Assembly: GCF_900109575.1 (NCBI RefSeq)
Contig: NZ_FOAF01000003.1
Location: forward strand, 310,001 to 374,000
Direction of reading: 5' to 3'
Source of the DNA: Olivibacter domesticus
GTDB lineage: Bacteria; Bacteroidota; Bacteroidia; Sphingobacteriales; Sphingobacteriaceae
Length of the DNA stretch: 64,000 bases
Under the pieces are notes generated by a model. It did not search any database. It was not told the DNA's origin and saw nothing but the letters and a program-made list of their open reading frames with translations. The position numbers and the translations under genes are program-made. Positions within the stretch are counted from its first letter, which is position 1. Every line of letters starts with the position of its first letter. This document shows, piece after piece, positions 1-8,630 of this stretch.

Positions 1-849
1 ATTAACATATTGAATATCTCCATTCTCTGTCAACTCAATTTGTAGATGAGAATGGAGGTGGATATCAGTTAAGGGCTGTAGATGAAAGGTTATTTTCTGT
101 TCAGTGGTATGTGCCTTATAAAGTTCGTTTATTTGTTTTTCCAGTGATAACAGATGAGCCTTACTGGGATCGAAATCTCGGTCGAATAAGACGTATGAAT
201 AAAAATTAAAATTACGCCAAGTATTATTAATTAGATCTTCATCCGTATGGGCAATAGCTGCCATGGGCATCAGATAATTAAACTGTAAATGAGAATTTGT
301 AGGGGTATTGGCTAAAACACCTGTAACGGTAAGCAGTTTATCGTTATCCATCTTTAAGGATTTACCTAAGGCGGGGACCTCGCCGAAATATTTTTTGGCA
401 AGGTTTTCGGTAAGCAAAATACCATCTGGACGTTGCAAAGCTGTTTTGATATCACCTGAAATAAGACGAAAAGAGAAAACATCGAAGAAAGTTGAATCAA
501 CATAAAAGCCTCTTACTTCCTCAAATTTTTTATCCCCATATTCAAAGGTCTTTTTTGAAGGATGACTCAGTCGAACGGTTTTTTTTATGGAGGGTATTTC
601 TGCCTGAAGCGCGGCAGGCATGCCCGCAGCATTTATAGCCGCCTTGAAATCATCGGTGGCAACGGCGGTAACGCGATAGATCTGATCAGCATGCTTATGA
701 AAGCGATCATAACTTTTTTCATTTTGCACCCATAAGAGAATTAAGATACTGGCAGCCATACCGACCGCTAAACCTGCGATGTTGAGTATCGAAAATGATT
801 TTTGACGAATCAGGTTTCTAAAGGCAATTTTGAAATAGTTTTTTAACAT
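1..849 (-). CDS. FtsX/MacB-type ABC transporter permease, N-terminal 283 codons (P1)
   Basis: This is the 5' part of a permease gene that runs off the left edge; the reading frame is open for all 283 codons. It begins [13 protein letters not shown], the usual start of this family. A first membrane helix lies at about residues 20-42. A periplasmic MacB_PCD-like domain follows, with the typical stretches LTENLAKKYFGE and LQPLTDIHLHS. The missing part should hold the remaining membrane helices and a second periplasmic domain. It is the third gene of an operon starting at 5867 and follows P2 after an 82-bp spacer. Known for the family: inner-membrane, mechanotransmission-type ABC permeases that need a separate ATPase. 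The substrate is unknown. Confidence 0.93.
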   Translation of the reverse strand, partial: MLKNYFKIAFRNLIRQKSFSILNIAGLAVGMAASILILLWVQNEKSYDRFHKHADQIYRVTAVATDDFKAAINAAGMPAALQAEIPSIKKTVRLSHPSKKTFEYGDKKFEEVRGFYVDSTFFDVFSFRLISGDIKTALQRPDGILLTENLAKKYFGEVPALGKSLKMDNDKLLTVTGVLANTPTNSHLQFNYLMPMAAIAHTDEDLINNTWRNFNFYSYVLFDRDFDPSKAHLLSLEKQINELYKAHTTEQKITFHLQPLTDIHLHSHLQIELTENGDIQYVN

Positions 850-931
850 CTTTTTATAGTTATGCGTTGTGAGTTATGCGTTGCGAGTTTGGTCAAGCTC
901 ACAACTGGCAACTGATAACTTGCAACTGAGG
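850..931. repeat. Intergenic inverted heptamer repeat (GAGTTAT/AACTGGC type)
   Basis: The spacer between P2 and P1 has a left arm of degenerate 7-nt units (GAGTTAT, GCGTTGC, GAGTTTG) and a right arm of roughly complementary units (AACTGGC, AACTGAT, AACTTGC, AACTGAG), so the transcript can fold into an imperfect hairpin. It differs from the spacer at 3377-3458 at only about five positions. It may limit read-through or stabilise mRNA segments; the function is inferred. Confidence 0.75.
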
Positions 932-3376
932 TTACTCATTCCTCAACGAATCCACTGGATTAGCTATCGCTGCTTTGATGGCCTGAAAACTTACTGTAAG
1001 TAAAGCAATGCATACGGTCGACAATCCTGCCACCGCAAACATCCACCATTCAATATCGACGCGGTAAATAAAATCTTCTAGCCATTTATTCATGCACCAC
1101 CAGGCAATAGGAGAGGCAATCAAAAAAGCTAAGCATATCAATTGGATAAAATCTTTTGATAACATGGTTATAATACCCGATATAGTGGCTCCGAGTACTT
1201 TGCGGATGCCAATTTCTTTGGTTCGTTGAAAGGCGGTTAATGTAGCCAAACCGAATAAGCCTAGGCAACTAATCAATATTGTAATGGCTGTAGCCAGATT
1301 GATCAGCTTAGCCAGTTGTCTTTCTTGGATGTATAGGGATTCCAATGTTTCGTCATAAAAATGATATTGAAAAGCATCGGGGGGATAAATATTGCCCCAT
1401 TGTTTTTTAATTGTTTTTAGCGTGGCCTGCCATTGGCTTGGATTCCGGGTGTTGAGCTTAATATTGAAGGTAAGTAAATTTTGTTTGTCCGACATCAGGG
1501 CTAAGGGTTCAATTGATGTATAAAAGTCTTGGCTATGGAAATCTTTTACTACGCCAACAATGGAGAACGCGCTGTTTCCCGATTGCCGCATCATTTTTCC
1601 TACGGCCTCTTGCGGTGATTTGAAACCAAAGGCCTTGGCTGCCGTTTCATTAATGATAAATTCGTTGGTAGTATCCGAATGATGTAAGTTCCTCCCTGCC
1701 AATAGTTCCATTTGGTACATCGATAGATAGGCAGTGTCAATCCATTTTTTAAAAACTTGTATTCCGGCTGGATCTTTTTTATCCGAAATCAGCTCGAAAG
1801 GGCTCGAAGAATAGCCGGAAGAAAGGGGAGCAGACCCTAAAGCTATATGCTCAATGCCGGGTAGATTTCGTAACTGATTTAAAAGGGTAAATTGTTTGTC
1901 TTTGTAGCGAGGATTATTCTGATATTTCCAAGGCACGTCCACGAGCACAATAGCCTCTTTATTAAAACCCATATCAGCTTTAAGCGTATGACGTAATTGT
2001 GTGCTCACGATGATGGTGCTCACGATAAAAATCAAAGCGATGACAAATTGAAAGACAATTAACACTTTTTGCAAGCTGAAGCGGCGCGTCGCGCTTGCGC
2101 CTGAAAAGAAATTCTTAAACACAGAAGTTGTTTTTACCCTGGTGATTAGCCAGCTCGGATAAAGACCCGCCAATAAGGTAATCAGCAGCGTCAGACTTAA
2201 AGTGAAAGTTAGAAATAAGCGCGGGCTGCTATAAGGGGTTAGGCCTTCCGGGATGATATCGCTTACGATCCAAAAACCCAATAGGATAAATGCGGAAGCC
2301 AGTATAGATGAGAAGAGCGTGGTTAGGAAGGTTTCTAACAAAAACTGACCGATCAGGTGCCAACGATTACTGCCTAGCGTTTTACGAACACCGATTTCTC
2401 GACCCCGCTGGGGAATTTGCGCTACACTCATGTTGATATAATTGATGCAGGCGAGAATCAGCAAGAAAACACCAATTCCAACCAACCCGTAGAGCACGGC
2501 TTTGCTTGTTTTGCGTACCCCATAATCGCTAACATCAGTTGCGAAATGAATATCTTTAAGGGGTAATAATTCGTAAGACTTGCCTCTTTTTATTGGACTT
2601 CCCCGTTCTTCTCCAAATGCTTTCCAATGTCTTTGATCAAGTTTATTGATTTGATCCAATATGGCAGTAACATTTGCTCCTGCTCTAAACTGCAAATACA
2701 GTTTGTCGCTACCATTGGTGTTAGTCCACATATATTTTTCGAAAGTTTTTTCGGGTAAGGTCAAAAACTCTTGCGCGGTAAATTCTGAAGGGCGATAATA
2801 ATCGGCAACAATGCCGGTCACGGTTCGTTGTACCGTGTCGCGCCCAAAGTAGGTGATGGTTTTATGTAGAATGTCTTCTGGAGGGGTCCCCGGAAAATAT
2901 TCCTGTGCCCTACTTGCTGTAAGCACGACACTTTCGGGGGTATTCAATGCGCTTGCCTTACTCCCAGCAAGCCAGGTATAGGGCAACATTTCGAAATAAG
3001 CCCGATCAGTTGCTGCTATTTGTTGTGGATCGTCTTTGATGAAATCTGTTTTGGTTTCCCGCTTGATCTCAACGGCATTGATCCATTGATAAAACAGGGG
3101 CACCACATGGTCTAACCCAGGTATTTCTTCTCGAATACCTTGATATAAGGGCGCGGATATGCCCCCCATTTTATCGCCTGAACCAAATGCGGAGACAACT
3201 TTATAGATGCTTTCCTTGTGTGGCAATTGGGCATCATAACTGAACTCATGCTGGATAATACGGTAGATGATCCAGCATGAGCTAATGCCAATAGCTAAAC
3301 CTAATATATTCAGTGCGGTGAATAAGCGTTTGCGCCATAAGTGGCGAAGACTGGTTCTTAAGTAGTTTTTTAACAT
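932..3376 (-). CDS. FtsX/MacB-type ABC transporter permease (P2, 814 aa)
   Basis: Full-length member of the family with the complete layout: TM1 at about 20-42, first MacB_PCD-like periplasmic domain at about 45-280, three helices between about 295 and 410, a fifth helix near 435-460, a second periplasmic domain at about 465-670, and three C-terminal helices. The two FtsX signatures are REIGVRKTLGS (first half) and RTKEIGIRKVLGA (second half). The protein ends in NPVDSLRNE. Its closest relative in the window is P3: both start with a LRHLWR-type segment followed by FTALNILGLAIGIS, and both have the rare TM1 sequence SCWIIYR or SASWIIYR. It is the second gene of the operon P3-P2-P1. Confidence 0.95.
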   Translation of the reverse strand: MLKNYLRTSLRHLWRKRLFTALNILGLAIGISSCWIIYRIIQHEFSYDAQLPHKESIYKVVSAFGSGDKMGGISAPLYQGIREEIPGLDHVVPLFYQWINAVEIKRETKTDFIKDDPQQIAATDRAYFEMLPYTWLAGSKASALNTPESVVLTASRAQEYFPGTPPEDILHKTITYFGRDTVQRTVTGIVADYYRPSEFTAQEFLTLPEKTFEKYMWTNTNGSDKLYLQFRAGANVTAILDQINKLDQRHWKAFGEERGSPIKRGKSYELLPLKDIHFATDVSDYGVRKTSKAVLYGLVGIGVFLLILACINYINMSVAQIPQRGREIGVRKTLGSNRWHLIGQFLLETFLTTLFSSILASAFILLGFWIVSDIIPEGLTPYSSPRLFLTFTLSLTLLITLLAGLYPSWLITRVKTTSVFKNFFSGASATRRFSLQKVLIVFQFVIALIFIVSTIIVSTQLRHTLKADMGFNKEAIVLVDVPWKYQNNPRYKDKQFTLLNQLRNLPGIEHIALGSAPLSSGYSSSPFELISDKKDPAGIQVFKKWIDTAYLSMYQMELLAGRNLHHSDTTNEFIINETAAKAFGFKSPQEAVGKMMRQSGNSAFSIVGVVKDFHSQDFYTSIEPLALMSDKQNLLTFNIKLNTRNPSQWQATLKTIKKQWGNIYPPDAFQYHFYDETLESLYIQERQLAKLINLATAITILISCLGLFGLATLTAFQRTKEIGIRKVLGATISGIITMLSKDFIQLICLAFLIASPIAWWCMNKWLEDFIYRVDIEWWMFAVAGLSTVCIALLTVSFQAIKAAIANPVDSLRNE

Positions 3377-3458
3377 CTTTTTATAGTTATGCGTTGTGAG
3401 TTATGCGTTGCGAGTTTGGTCAAGCTCATAACTGGCAACGCATAACTCGCAACTGAGA
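3377..3458. repeat. Intergenic inverted heptamer repeat, near-copy of 850-931
   Basis: Spacer between P3 and P2 with the same left arm as 850-931 and a right arm AACTGGC, AACGCAT, AACTCGC, AACTGAG. Some changes in the right arm (TGAT to GCAT, TTGC to TCGC) keep or improve pairing with GCGTTGC and GAGTTATGC in the left arm, which suggests the hairpin itself is maintained. Confidence 0.75.
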
Positions 3459-5867
3459 TTACTCGTTCCTCAACGAATCTACCGGATTAGCTATCGCTGC
3501 TTTGACTGCCTGGAAACCAACCGTTAACAAGGCAATAAAAATTGCTCCAAAACCAGCGAAAGCAAACATCCACCACTGGATTTCGATTTTATAGACGAAG
3601 TTTTCCAACCATTTATTCATGGCCCACCAAGCAATCGGTGTAGCTATAAGGAGTGCTATTAGTACAAGCTTGACAAAATCCTTCGATAATAGCGAAATGA
3701 TACCATTGACTGTAGCGCCCAATACTTTACGTATGCCGATCTCTTTTGTGCGTTGAAACGCAGTTAGGGCGGCTAAGCCATAGAGGCCTAAACAACTGAT
3801 TAGCAGGGTAACGATGGTGGCTGCGCTGATGAGTTTAGCTGTACGGCGTTCCTGCTGGTACAGGTTCCGAATGGTATCATCGTAAAATTGATATTGAAAA
3901 TCAAAGCCGGGATACACCTGTTTCCATTCCTTTTCGACAAGGGCAATGGTGCTTGCCAGAGAAGAAGACCTTTTACCCGCCAGTTTGATGTTGAAAGACG
4001 ACAAGCGTGGCTTTACAGCGGAAAAGGCAAGCGCAGGGATCTCACTTTTTAAGCTGAATTGATGAAAATCTCTAAATACGCCCACAATGAATCTCGGACT
4101 TCCCCCTTGATAGAGGATTTGCCCGATCGCATCCTGTGGTTTACGGAAACCAAAATTTTTTAGTGCTGTTTCATTAATCAGTAGCTCTTGCATGGTGTCT
4201 GTTTCCTGTAACGTTCGACCTGCGAGTAAAGGAATCTGATAAACCTTAAGGTAGTCGGCATCCACATTTTTAAATAGTAGCCCCTTTTGGACGGTGCCCG
4301 TATCGCTACGATAATCCATCCCCCAACCGTTCATCCAGTCACTCATGGGGATGTCGCCCAGAGCAACATTGCTGATTTCAGCATGTTGCTCGATCATACG
4401 TTTTAAAACAAACTGTTTCCCTTGATAACTGCTGTCTGCCTGTACTTTATATGGGATGTCTACCGTTACGATTGCTTCATGTTGAAATCCTAAATCTTTA
4501 TTTAAGGTATACCGTAACTGCTGACCGATGATAATGGCGCAGACCGCGAATAATTGCGCGATTACAAATTGAAAGACGATAAGCCCTTTGCGCAAGTTTA
4601 GCTGGTAACCGCCGACCGACTGGTTAATTTCGCCTTTCAATACGCGTACAGTCTGTACGCGTGTGGCGAGCCAACTTGGATAGATTCCGGCAATGAGCGT
4701 GATTCCCACAATTAAGGCTATAGAAAACAGCAACATCTCTGCATAATTGTTAAAGTGGTTCATTCCCTCAGGTAGGTATTCTGCAAAGATGCGCAAGCCT
4801 ATTGTAGTGATTAAGACGGATAAAAGTACCGCCAGCATACAGGTAGCGAAGGTTTCTTTGAGATAGCTCCAAATGAGAGAAGATGATTTACCGCCTAAAG
4901 TTTTTCGGATGCCGATTTCTTTGGCGCGTTGGGGCAATTGTGCTGTGGTGAGATTTACATAGTTGATACAAGCCAAGGCCAATAGGAAAGCTGCTATGCC
5001 CAATAAACCAAACAAAACCGGCTTGCTGACTGTGCGGGAACGGAGGGTTAAATGTGTGGCAAAATGTTTCTCCGCCAAGGGGAGCAACTTATAATCGATT
5101 TTGAACTTGTGCTCTTTGAAAAAATCACGATTAAGTGAGCTATTGATGCGATTCAATTGATCAAGCACACTGTTTGTGCTTACACCTTTTTTCAATTTGA
5201 CAAATAGCAATTCTTCGGATGACACACGTTGCCAGTCGGTATTGGCCAAATCCTCTTGGTTAAGGGCGAAAAACTCTTGGGCAGGGAAACTGTTCAGGTA
5301 ATCTAAATCGGCAATGACCCCGCTGACGGTTTTCTGCACCGTATCATTGTAGGTGATGGTTTGTCCGACTATGTCGTCCGGACTTTTCCCGGGGAAGTAA
5401 CGCTGTGCTCGTTTCGCTGTCAAGACTACTTTATCTGGGGCGATTGCCTGTTTTGAATTTCCTGCTAACCATTGATAACCGAGCATTTCAAAATAGTCGG
5501 GAAGGGTGGCTACTTGCTCATCAAGTTGATCTAACGTACGGCCGTCATGCGTTACAGCGCTGGAGAAATTTTGATAATATAAGGGCGCTGTTTTTTCGAC
5601 ACCGCTAATGTCATGTAACACGTGGGGAAGAATGGCCTTGGGAATGAAGATCTGATCTCTACTGCTCCCATCTCCTTTTTCTCCGTGGGTATAAAATTGA
5701 AATATCCGATCTCTATCAGGCTCGTGCTGATCATAGCTAAATTCATAGCTAACCATTCGGTAAATGATCCAGGAGGCGCTAATGCCAATGGCTAGTCCTA
5801 AAATGTTGAGGGCAGTAAACAATTTGTTTCGCCAAAGATGACGTAAGGTGAGGTGCAGTTGTTTCAT
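3459..5867 (-). CDS. FtsX/MacB-type ABC transporter permease (P3, 802 aa), first gene of operon I
   Basis: The start is MKQLHLTLRHLWRNKLF and lacks the MLKNY opening of most siblings; no in-frame upstream ATG gives a better start. The two signatures are RAKEIGIRKTLGG and RTKEIGIRKVLGA. Two PCD-like domains with the usual LLPLAEKHFATH and VGVFRDFHQFS blocks are present, and the C-terminus is NPVDSLRNE. It leads the leftward operon P3-P2-P1. A sigma54-like element (5917-5933) and a tandem palindrome (5984-6021) lie directly upstream, giving a predicted leader of about 38 nt. As with all the permeases here, no ATPase gene is nearby, so energising must be in trans. Confidence 0.94.
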   Translation of the reverse strand: MKQLHLTLRHLWRNKLFTALNILGLAIGISASWIIYRMVSYEFSYDQHEPDRDRIFQFYTHGEKGDGSSRDQIFIPKAILPHVLHDISGVEKTAPLYYQNFSSAVTHDGRTLDQLDEQVATLPDYFEMLGYQWLAGNSKQAIAPDKVVLTAKRAQRYFPGKSPDDIVGQTITYNDTVQKTVSGVIADLDYLNSFPAQEFFALNQEDLANTDWQRVSSEELLFVKLKKGVSTNSVLDQLNRINSSLNRDFFKEHKFKIDYKLLPLAEKHFATHLTLRSRTVSKPVLFGLLGIAAFLLALACINYVNLTTAQLPQRAKEIGIRKTLGGKSSSLIWSYLKETFATCMLAVLLSVLITTIGLRIFAEYLPEGMNHFNNYAEMLLFSIALIVGITLIAGIYPSWLATRVQTVRVLKGEINQSVGGYQLNLRKGLIVFQFVIAQLFAVCAIIIGQQLRYTLNKDLGFQHEAIVTVDIPYKVQADSSYQGKQFVLKRMIEQHAEISNVALGDIPMSDWMNGWGMDYRSDTGTVQKGLLFKNVDADYLKVYQIPLLAGRTLQETDTMQELLINETALKNFGFRKPQDAIGQILYQGGSPRFIVGVFRDFHQFSLKSEIPALAFSAVKPRLSSFNIKLAGKRSSSLASTIALVEKEWKQVYPGFDFQYQFYDDTIRNLYQQERRTAKLISAATIVTLLISCLGLYGLAALTAFQRTKEIGIRKVLGATVNGIISLLSKDFVKLVLIALLIATPIAWWAMNKWLENFVYKIEIQWWMFAFAGFGAIFIALLTVGFQAVKAAIANPVDSLRNE

Positions 5868-5916
5868 ATATGGTTAAGCCTTAACAATGCTTAGATAAAA
5901 TACTGTTAAACCTTTA

Positions 5917-5933
5917 TCAGGAAATGCGCCAAA
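5917..5933 (-). promoter_or_regulatory. Sigma54-like -24/-12 promoter A (operon I)
   Basis: On the minus strand the sequence is TTTGG-CGCATTTCCT-GA: GG and the -12 dinucleotide are separated by exactly 10 nt, as in sigma54 promoters (consensus TGGCAC-N5-TTGC). The -12 element is TGA instead of TGC. The GG lies about 73 bp from the centre of the palindrome pair at 5984-6021. Predicted transcription start is near 5905. Confidence 0.55.
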
Positions 5934-5983
5934 ATTATATATGTCTGATTAACAGTTGAGTAAGGGAGTATTGTTTAGGCTGG

Positions 5984-6021
5984 TGTTCGAAAGCGTACAC
6001 TTTATGGCGCAAAAGCGTACA
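5984..6021. promoter_or_regulatory. Tandem-palindrome upstream activator site A
   Basis: Two imperfect palindromes, TGTTCG-AAAG-CGTACA and TGGCGC-AAAAG-CGTACA, are separated by 5 bp (CTTTA). This is the least conserved of five such sites in the window; the second half-site is degenerate and one base longer. It probably binds two dimers of an activator on the same DNA face. Confidence 0.65.
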
Positions 6022-6129
6022 GCTTCCGTTCCTAACCTTGTATCTTACTTCTGATATTGTTTTTATTTTATGTGTGAGCTGCTAGAAATATTTTGCGAAT
6101 AACCAGCAACTAAACACCAATAACTAAAA

Positions 6130-8532
6130 TCATTCATTCCTTAACGAATCTACCGGATTGGCTAACGCGGCACGAATCGCATGAAAGCTAACCGTTATTC
6201 CAGCGATACAGATTGCCGTTATACCTGAGAAAGCAAAGATCCAGCTGTTCAATTCCATCCGGTAAGCAAAATCATTCAGCCAATCGCTACCCATCCACCA
6301 GGCTATAGGGCAGGCAATCACAAAAGCGAGAAATACCAAGAATAGAAATTGTTTTGAGATCAGCATGACGATGTTCGTTACGTCTGCACCCAGCACTTTC
6401 CGAATACCGATCTCCTTGGTCCGTTGAATGGTAGTGAAAGCCGCAAGCGCAAATAATCCCATACAGGCCAAAGCAATAGCGATACCGGAGAAAACTGAAA
6501 ACAAATGGGCAATCCGTTCTTCAGTCTTATAGAGCGATTGGAAGTCGTCATCCAAAAAATGGTAGTCGAAAGCGCGATGACCGACACGTGCTTTCCAGGC
6601 TTCTTCCAATGTACCTAATGTTGTGGCAATGTGATCGCTCTTTATTTTCACAAAAAGCTGTCTCACTAAGGAGGTATCCGGAAAAATCAATAGCGGTCCG
6701 ATAGATGCATGAAGTGATTCGAAATGGAAATCTTTTATGACACCTACTACCGGACCGGGAATCCCTCTGGATACAATTTGACCGATGGCTTTTTCGGGAG
6801 TCCATCCCAATTCTTTTACAGCCTTTTCATTCAAAATGTAAGCAGTTTGATGCTGTGAACCGGCTACGGTAGTCTTTTCGGCAGCGACGAAATCAGCGGG
6901 AACGAAATCTCTACCAGCCACTAAGTCCATACCCATGGTTTTTAAATAGTCGAGATCAACTGGCGCTGCATTGAGCGAAAGATCTTTAGGTCCTGTACCG
7001 TCCTCTGCATGAATACCATCCCCCCAGCCAACGGATGTAGGATCTTCATAAGAGCCCGTAACGCTCAATACATTTGGATTCGCTTTAAATGCATTTTTTA
7101 GCTGCTCATATACCCCGTGGGTTTTGGAATCTACAGGTAAAACTAAAACGTGAGAGCGATCATAGCCTAGATTTTTATTTTGAATATAGTTCATTTGTTT
7201 CAGCACAATGAACGTCGTAGCCAGCAGAAAAATGGCGATGGAAAACTGAAAGATAATTAACCCCTTGCGTACCGTTCCGCCTGAATTCGTTATCTGTAGG
7301 CCCGATTTTAACGTTAGTGCTAATCGTTTGCTACTCAGTATAACGGCTGGGTATAATCCAGCAAGCAAACTAATTATAAGGCTTAATGAGATAGCGGCTA
7401 ATAAAAATAAAGGCTGGAAGAATATACTAAATGAAAAGTCTTTTCCAGTTATGTTATTAAATAGCGGCAATAGAACTGTAGCAATGAGCAGGGCCATAAG
7501 CAGGGCGAAGAAAGTGATTAAGGTGGATTCACCCAAAAATTGTCTGATCAGCTGCCTTTTTTCAGCGCCCATCACTTGTCGGATACCAATTTCCACACCA
7601 CGATTAGCTGATTGTGCGATGGATAGATTCGTATAGTTGACGCAGGCAATCAGTAAAATAAGGAGTGCAACAATCGTTAACACATAAATATACACGATAT
7701 TACCATTTGCTTCCAAACCCGCCAGCTTAGAGTATAGGTGTACCGATTTTAGAGGTTCTAAGTGCACGGTCCAATAATCTGTTTTCGGAATGTCCATTTC
7801 TTCCTCGTTTACCTTTTTCATATAGTCGGTAATCGCGCTAGCCAAAGGGCGAATTTGATCGGAATTTTGAAGCAATAGGTAGGTAATATAATTAGCCGTA
7901 CTCCATATTTCGGTTTTTGCAGCATCCAAACTATTGAAAGAAATAATCAGATCATATTGAATCTGGGAGTTGAGTGGAACATCTTCACTGATGCCAGTCA
8001 CCTCATAATGCGCTTCGCCACCGTTCAATTGGATGGTTTTGCCGATGGGGTTTGCGTTTCCAAAATATTTCTTTGCTGTTGAACGGGATAACACCGCCTT
8101 CTGCGGGTCGTTAAGCACCGATGCTGCATTACCCTGTACCAGCGGAAAAGAAAACGTTTGGAAAAAGGCTGCATCCGCATAGAGTATATTCTTTTCATCA
8201 AAAGATTGTTGGTTTACCGTAATAGCACCCGCACTTTTCATGGTACGGACATACTGCAATACTTGTGGAAAAGTTCTTTTAAAAGCAGGTCCTACCTTGG
8301 TGCCCGTCTGTGCAAACTGGTGCTCAGAGCCAGACATGCGAAGATCAGACGTTACTCGAACAAGGCGGTCTGCGTTCGCATGGAAATCGTCGTACGTGAT
8401 CTCATTCCGGATGTAAATACCTATTAACATACAGGTAACCAGACCTATCGTTAAGCCAAAAAGATTTACGAAGCTATAAAGCTTGTTCTTTTTGAAATTT
8501 CTGAGAGCGATTTTGAAATAATTCTTTATCAT
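6130..8532 (-). CDS. FtsX/MacB-type ABC transporter permease (P4, 800 aa)
   Basis: Begins MIKNYFKIALRNFKKNKLYS. First signature RGVEIGIRQVMGA (Q replaces the usual K after R), second RTKEIGIRKVLGA; ends NPVDSLRNE. The first periplasmic domain has the standard STAKKYFGNANPIGKT block. The second carries an insertion around AEKTTVAGSQHQTAY compared with the siblings. It follows P5 after a 98-bp repeat spacer and is the last gene of operon II. Its stop codon is only about 110 bp from the activator site of operon I, so its transcript ends in the control region of the next operon. Confidence 0.94.
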   Translation of the reverse strand: MIKNYFKIALRNFKKNKLYSFVNLFGLTIGLVTCMLIGIYIRNEITYDDFHANADRLVRVTSDLRMSGSEHQFAQTGTKVGPAFKRTFPQVLQYVRTMKSAGAITVNQQSFDEKNILYADAAFFQTFSFPLVQGNAASVLNDPQKAVLSRSTAKKYFGNANPIGKTIQLNGGEAHYEVTGISEDVPLNSQIQYDLIISFNSLDAAKTEIWSTANYITYLLLQNSDQIRPLASAITDYMKKVNEEEMDIPKTDYWTVHLEPLKSVHLYSKLAGLEANGNIVYIYVLTIVALLILLIACVNYTNLSIAQSANRGVEIGIRQVMGAEKRQLIRQFLGESTLITFFALLMALLIATVLLPLFNNITGKDFSFSIFFQPLFLLAAISLSLIISLLAGLYPAVILSSKRLALTLKSGLQITNSGGTVRKGLIIFQFSIAIFLLATTFIVLKQMNYIQNKNLGYDRSHVLVLPVDSKTHGVYEQLKNAFKANPNVLSVTGSYEDPTSVGWGDGIHAEDGTGPKDLSLNAAPVDLDYLKTMGMDLVAGRDFVPADFVAAEKTTVAGSQHQTAYILNEKAVKELGWTPEKAIGQIVSRGIPGPVVGVIKDFHFESLHASIGPLLIFPDTSLVRQLFVKIKSDHIATTLGTLEEAWKARVGHRAFDYHFLDDDFQSLYKTEERIAHLFSVFSGIAIALACMGLFALAAFTTIQRTKEIGIRKVLGADVTNIVMLISKQFLFLVFLAFVIACPIAWWMGSDWLNDFAYRMELNSWIFAFSGITAICIAGITVSFHAIRAALANPVDSLRNE

Positions 8533-8630
8533 TTCGTTGTTTGTTGTTCAATTCATCGTTCATTGCCGGACTTCTGATTCTTGGTCGGTAGGCCTACGAA
8601 TAACCAGCAATCAAGTACTAATAACTAAAA
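8533..8630. repeat. Intergenic inverted heptamer repeat (GTTGTTN/AATAACN type)
   Basis: Spacer between P5 and P4. The left arm has GTTGTTT and GTTGTTC units and the right arm has AATAACC, AGCAATC, AATAACT-like units in the opposite orientation. It is a second sequence family of the same 7-nt architecture seen in the other spacers. A small palindrome GTAGGCCTAC lies at its centre (about 8591-8600). Confidence 0.6.

Noticed and set aside
850-931. Repeat spacers as a possible CRISPR array
   Set aside because: The units are 7-nt degenerate repeats in inverted arms, without regular unique spacers, and no cas genes are present.
7265-7636. Long plus-strand frames opposite the permeases (also near 20993, 26592 and 32921)
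   Set aside because: They mirror conserved permease codons on the other strand, recur at the same positions in several siblings, and show no protein-like features of their own.
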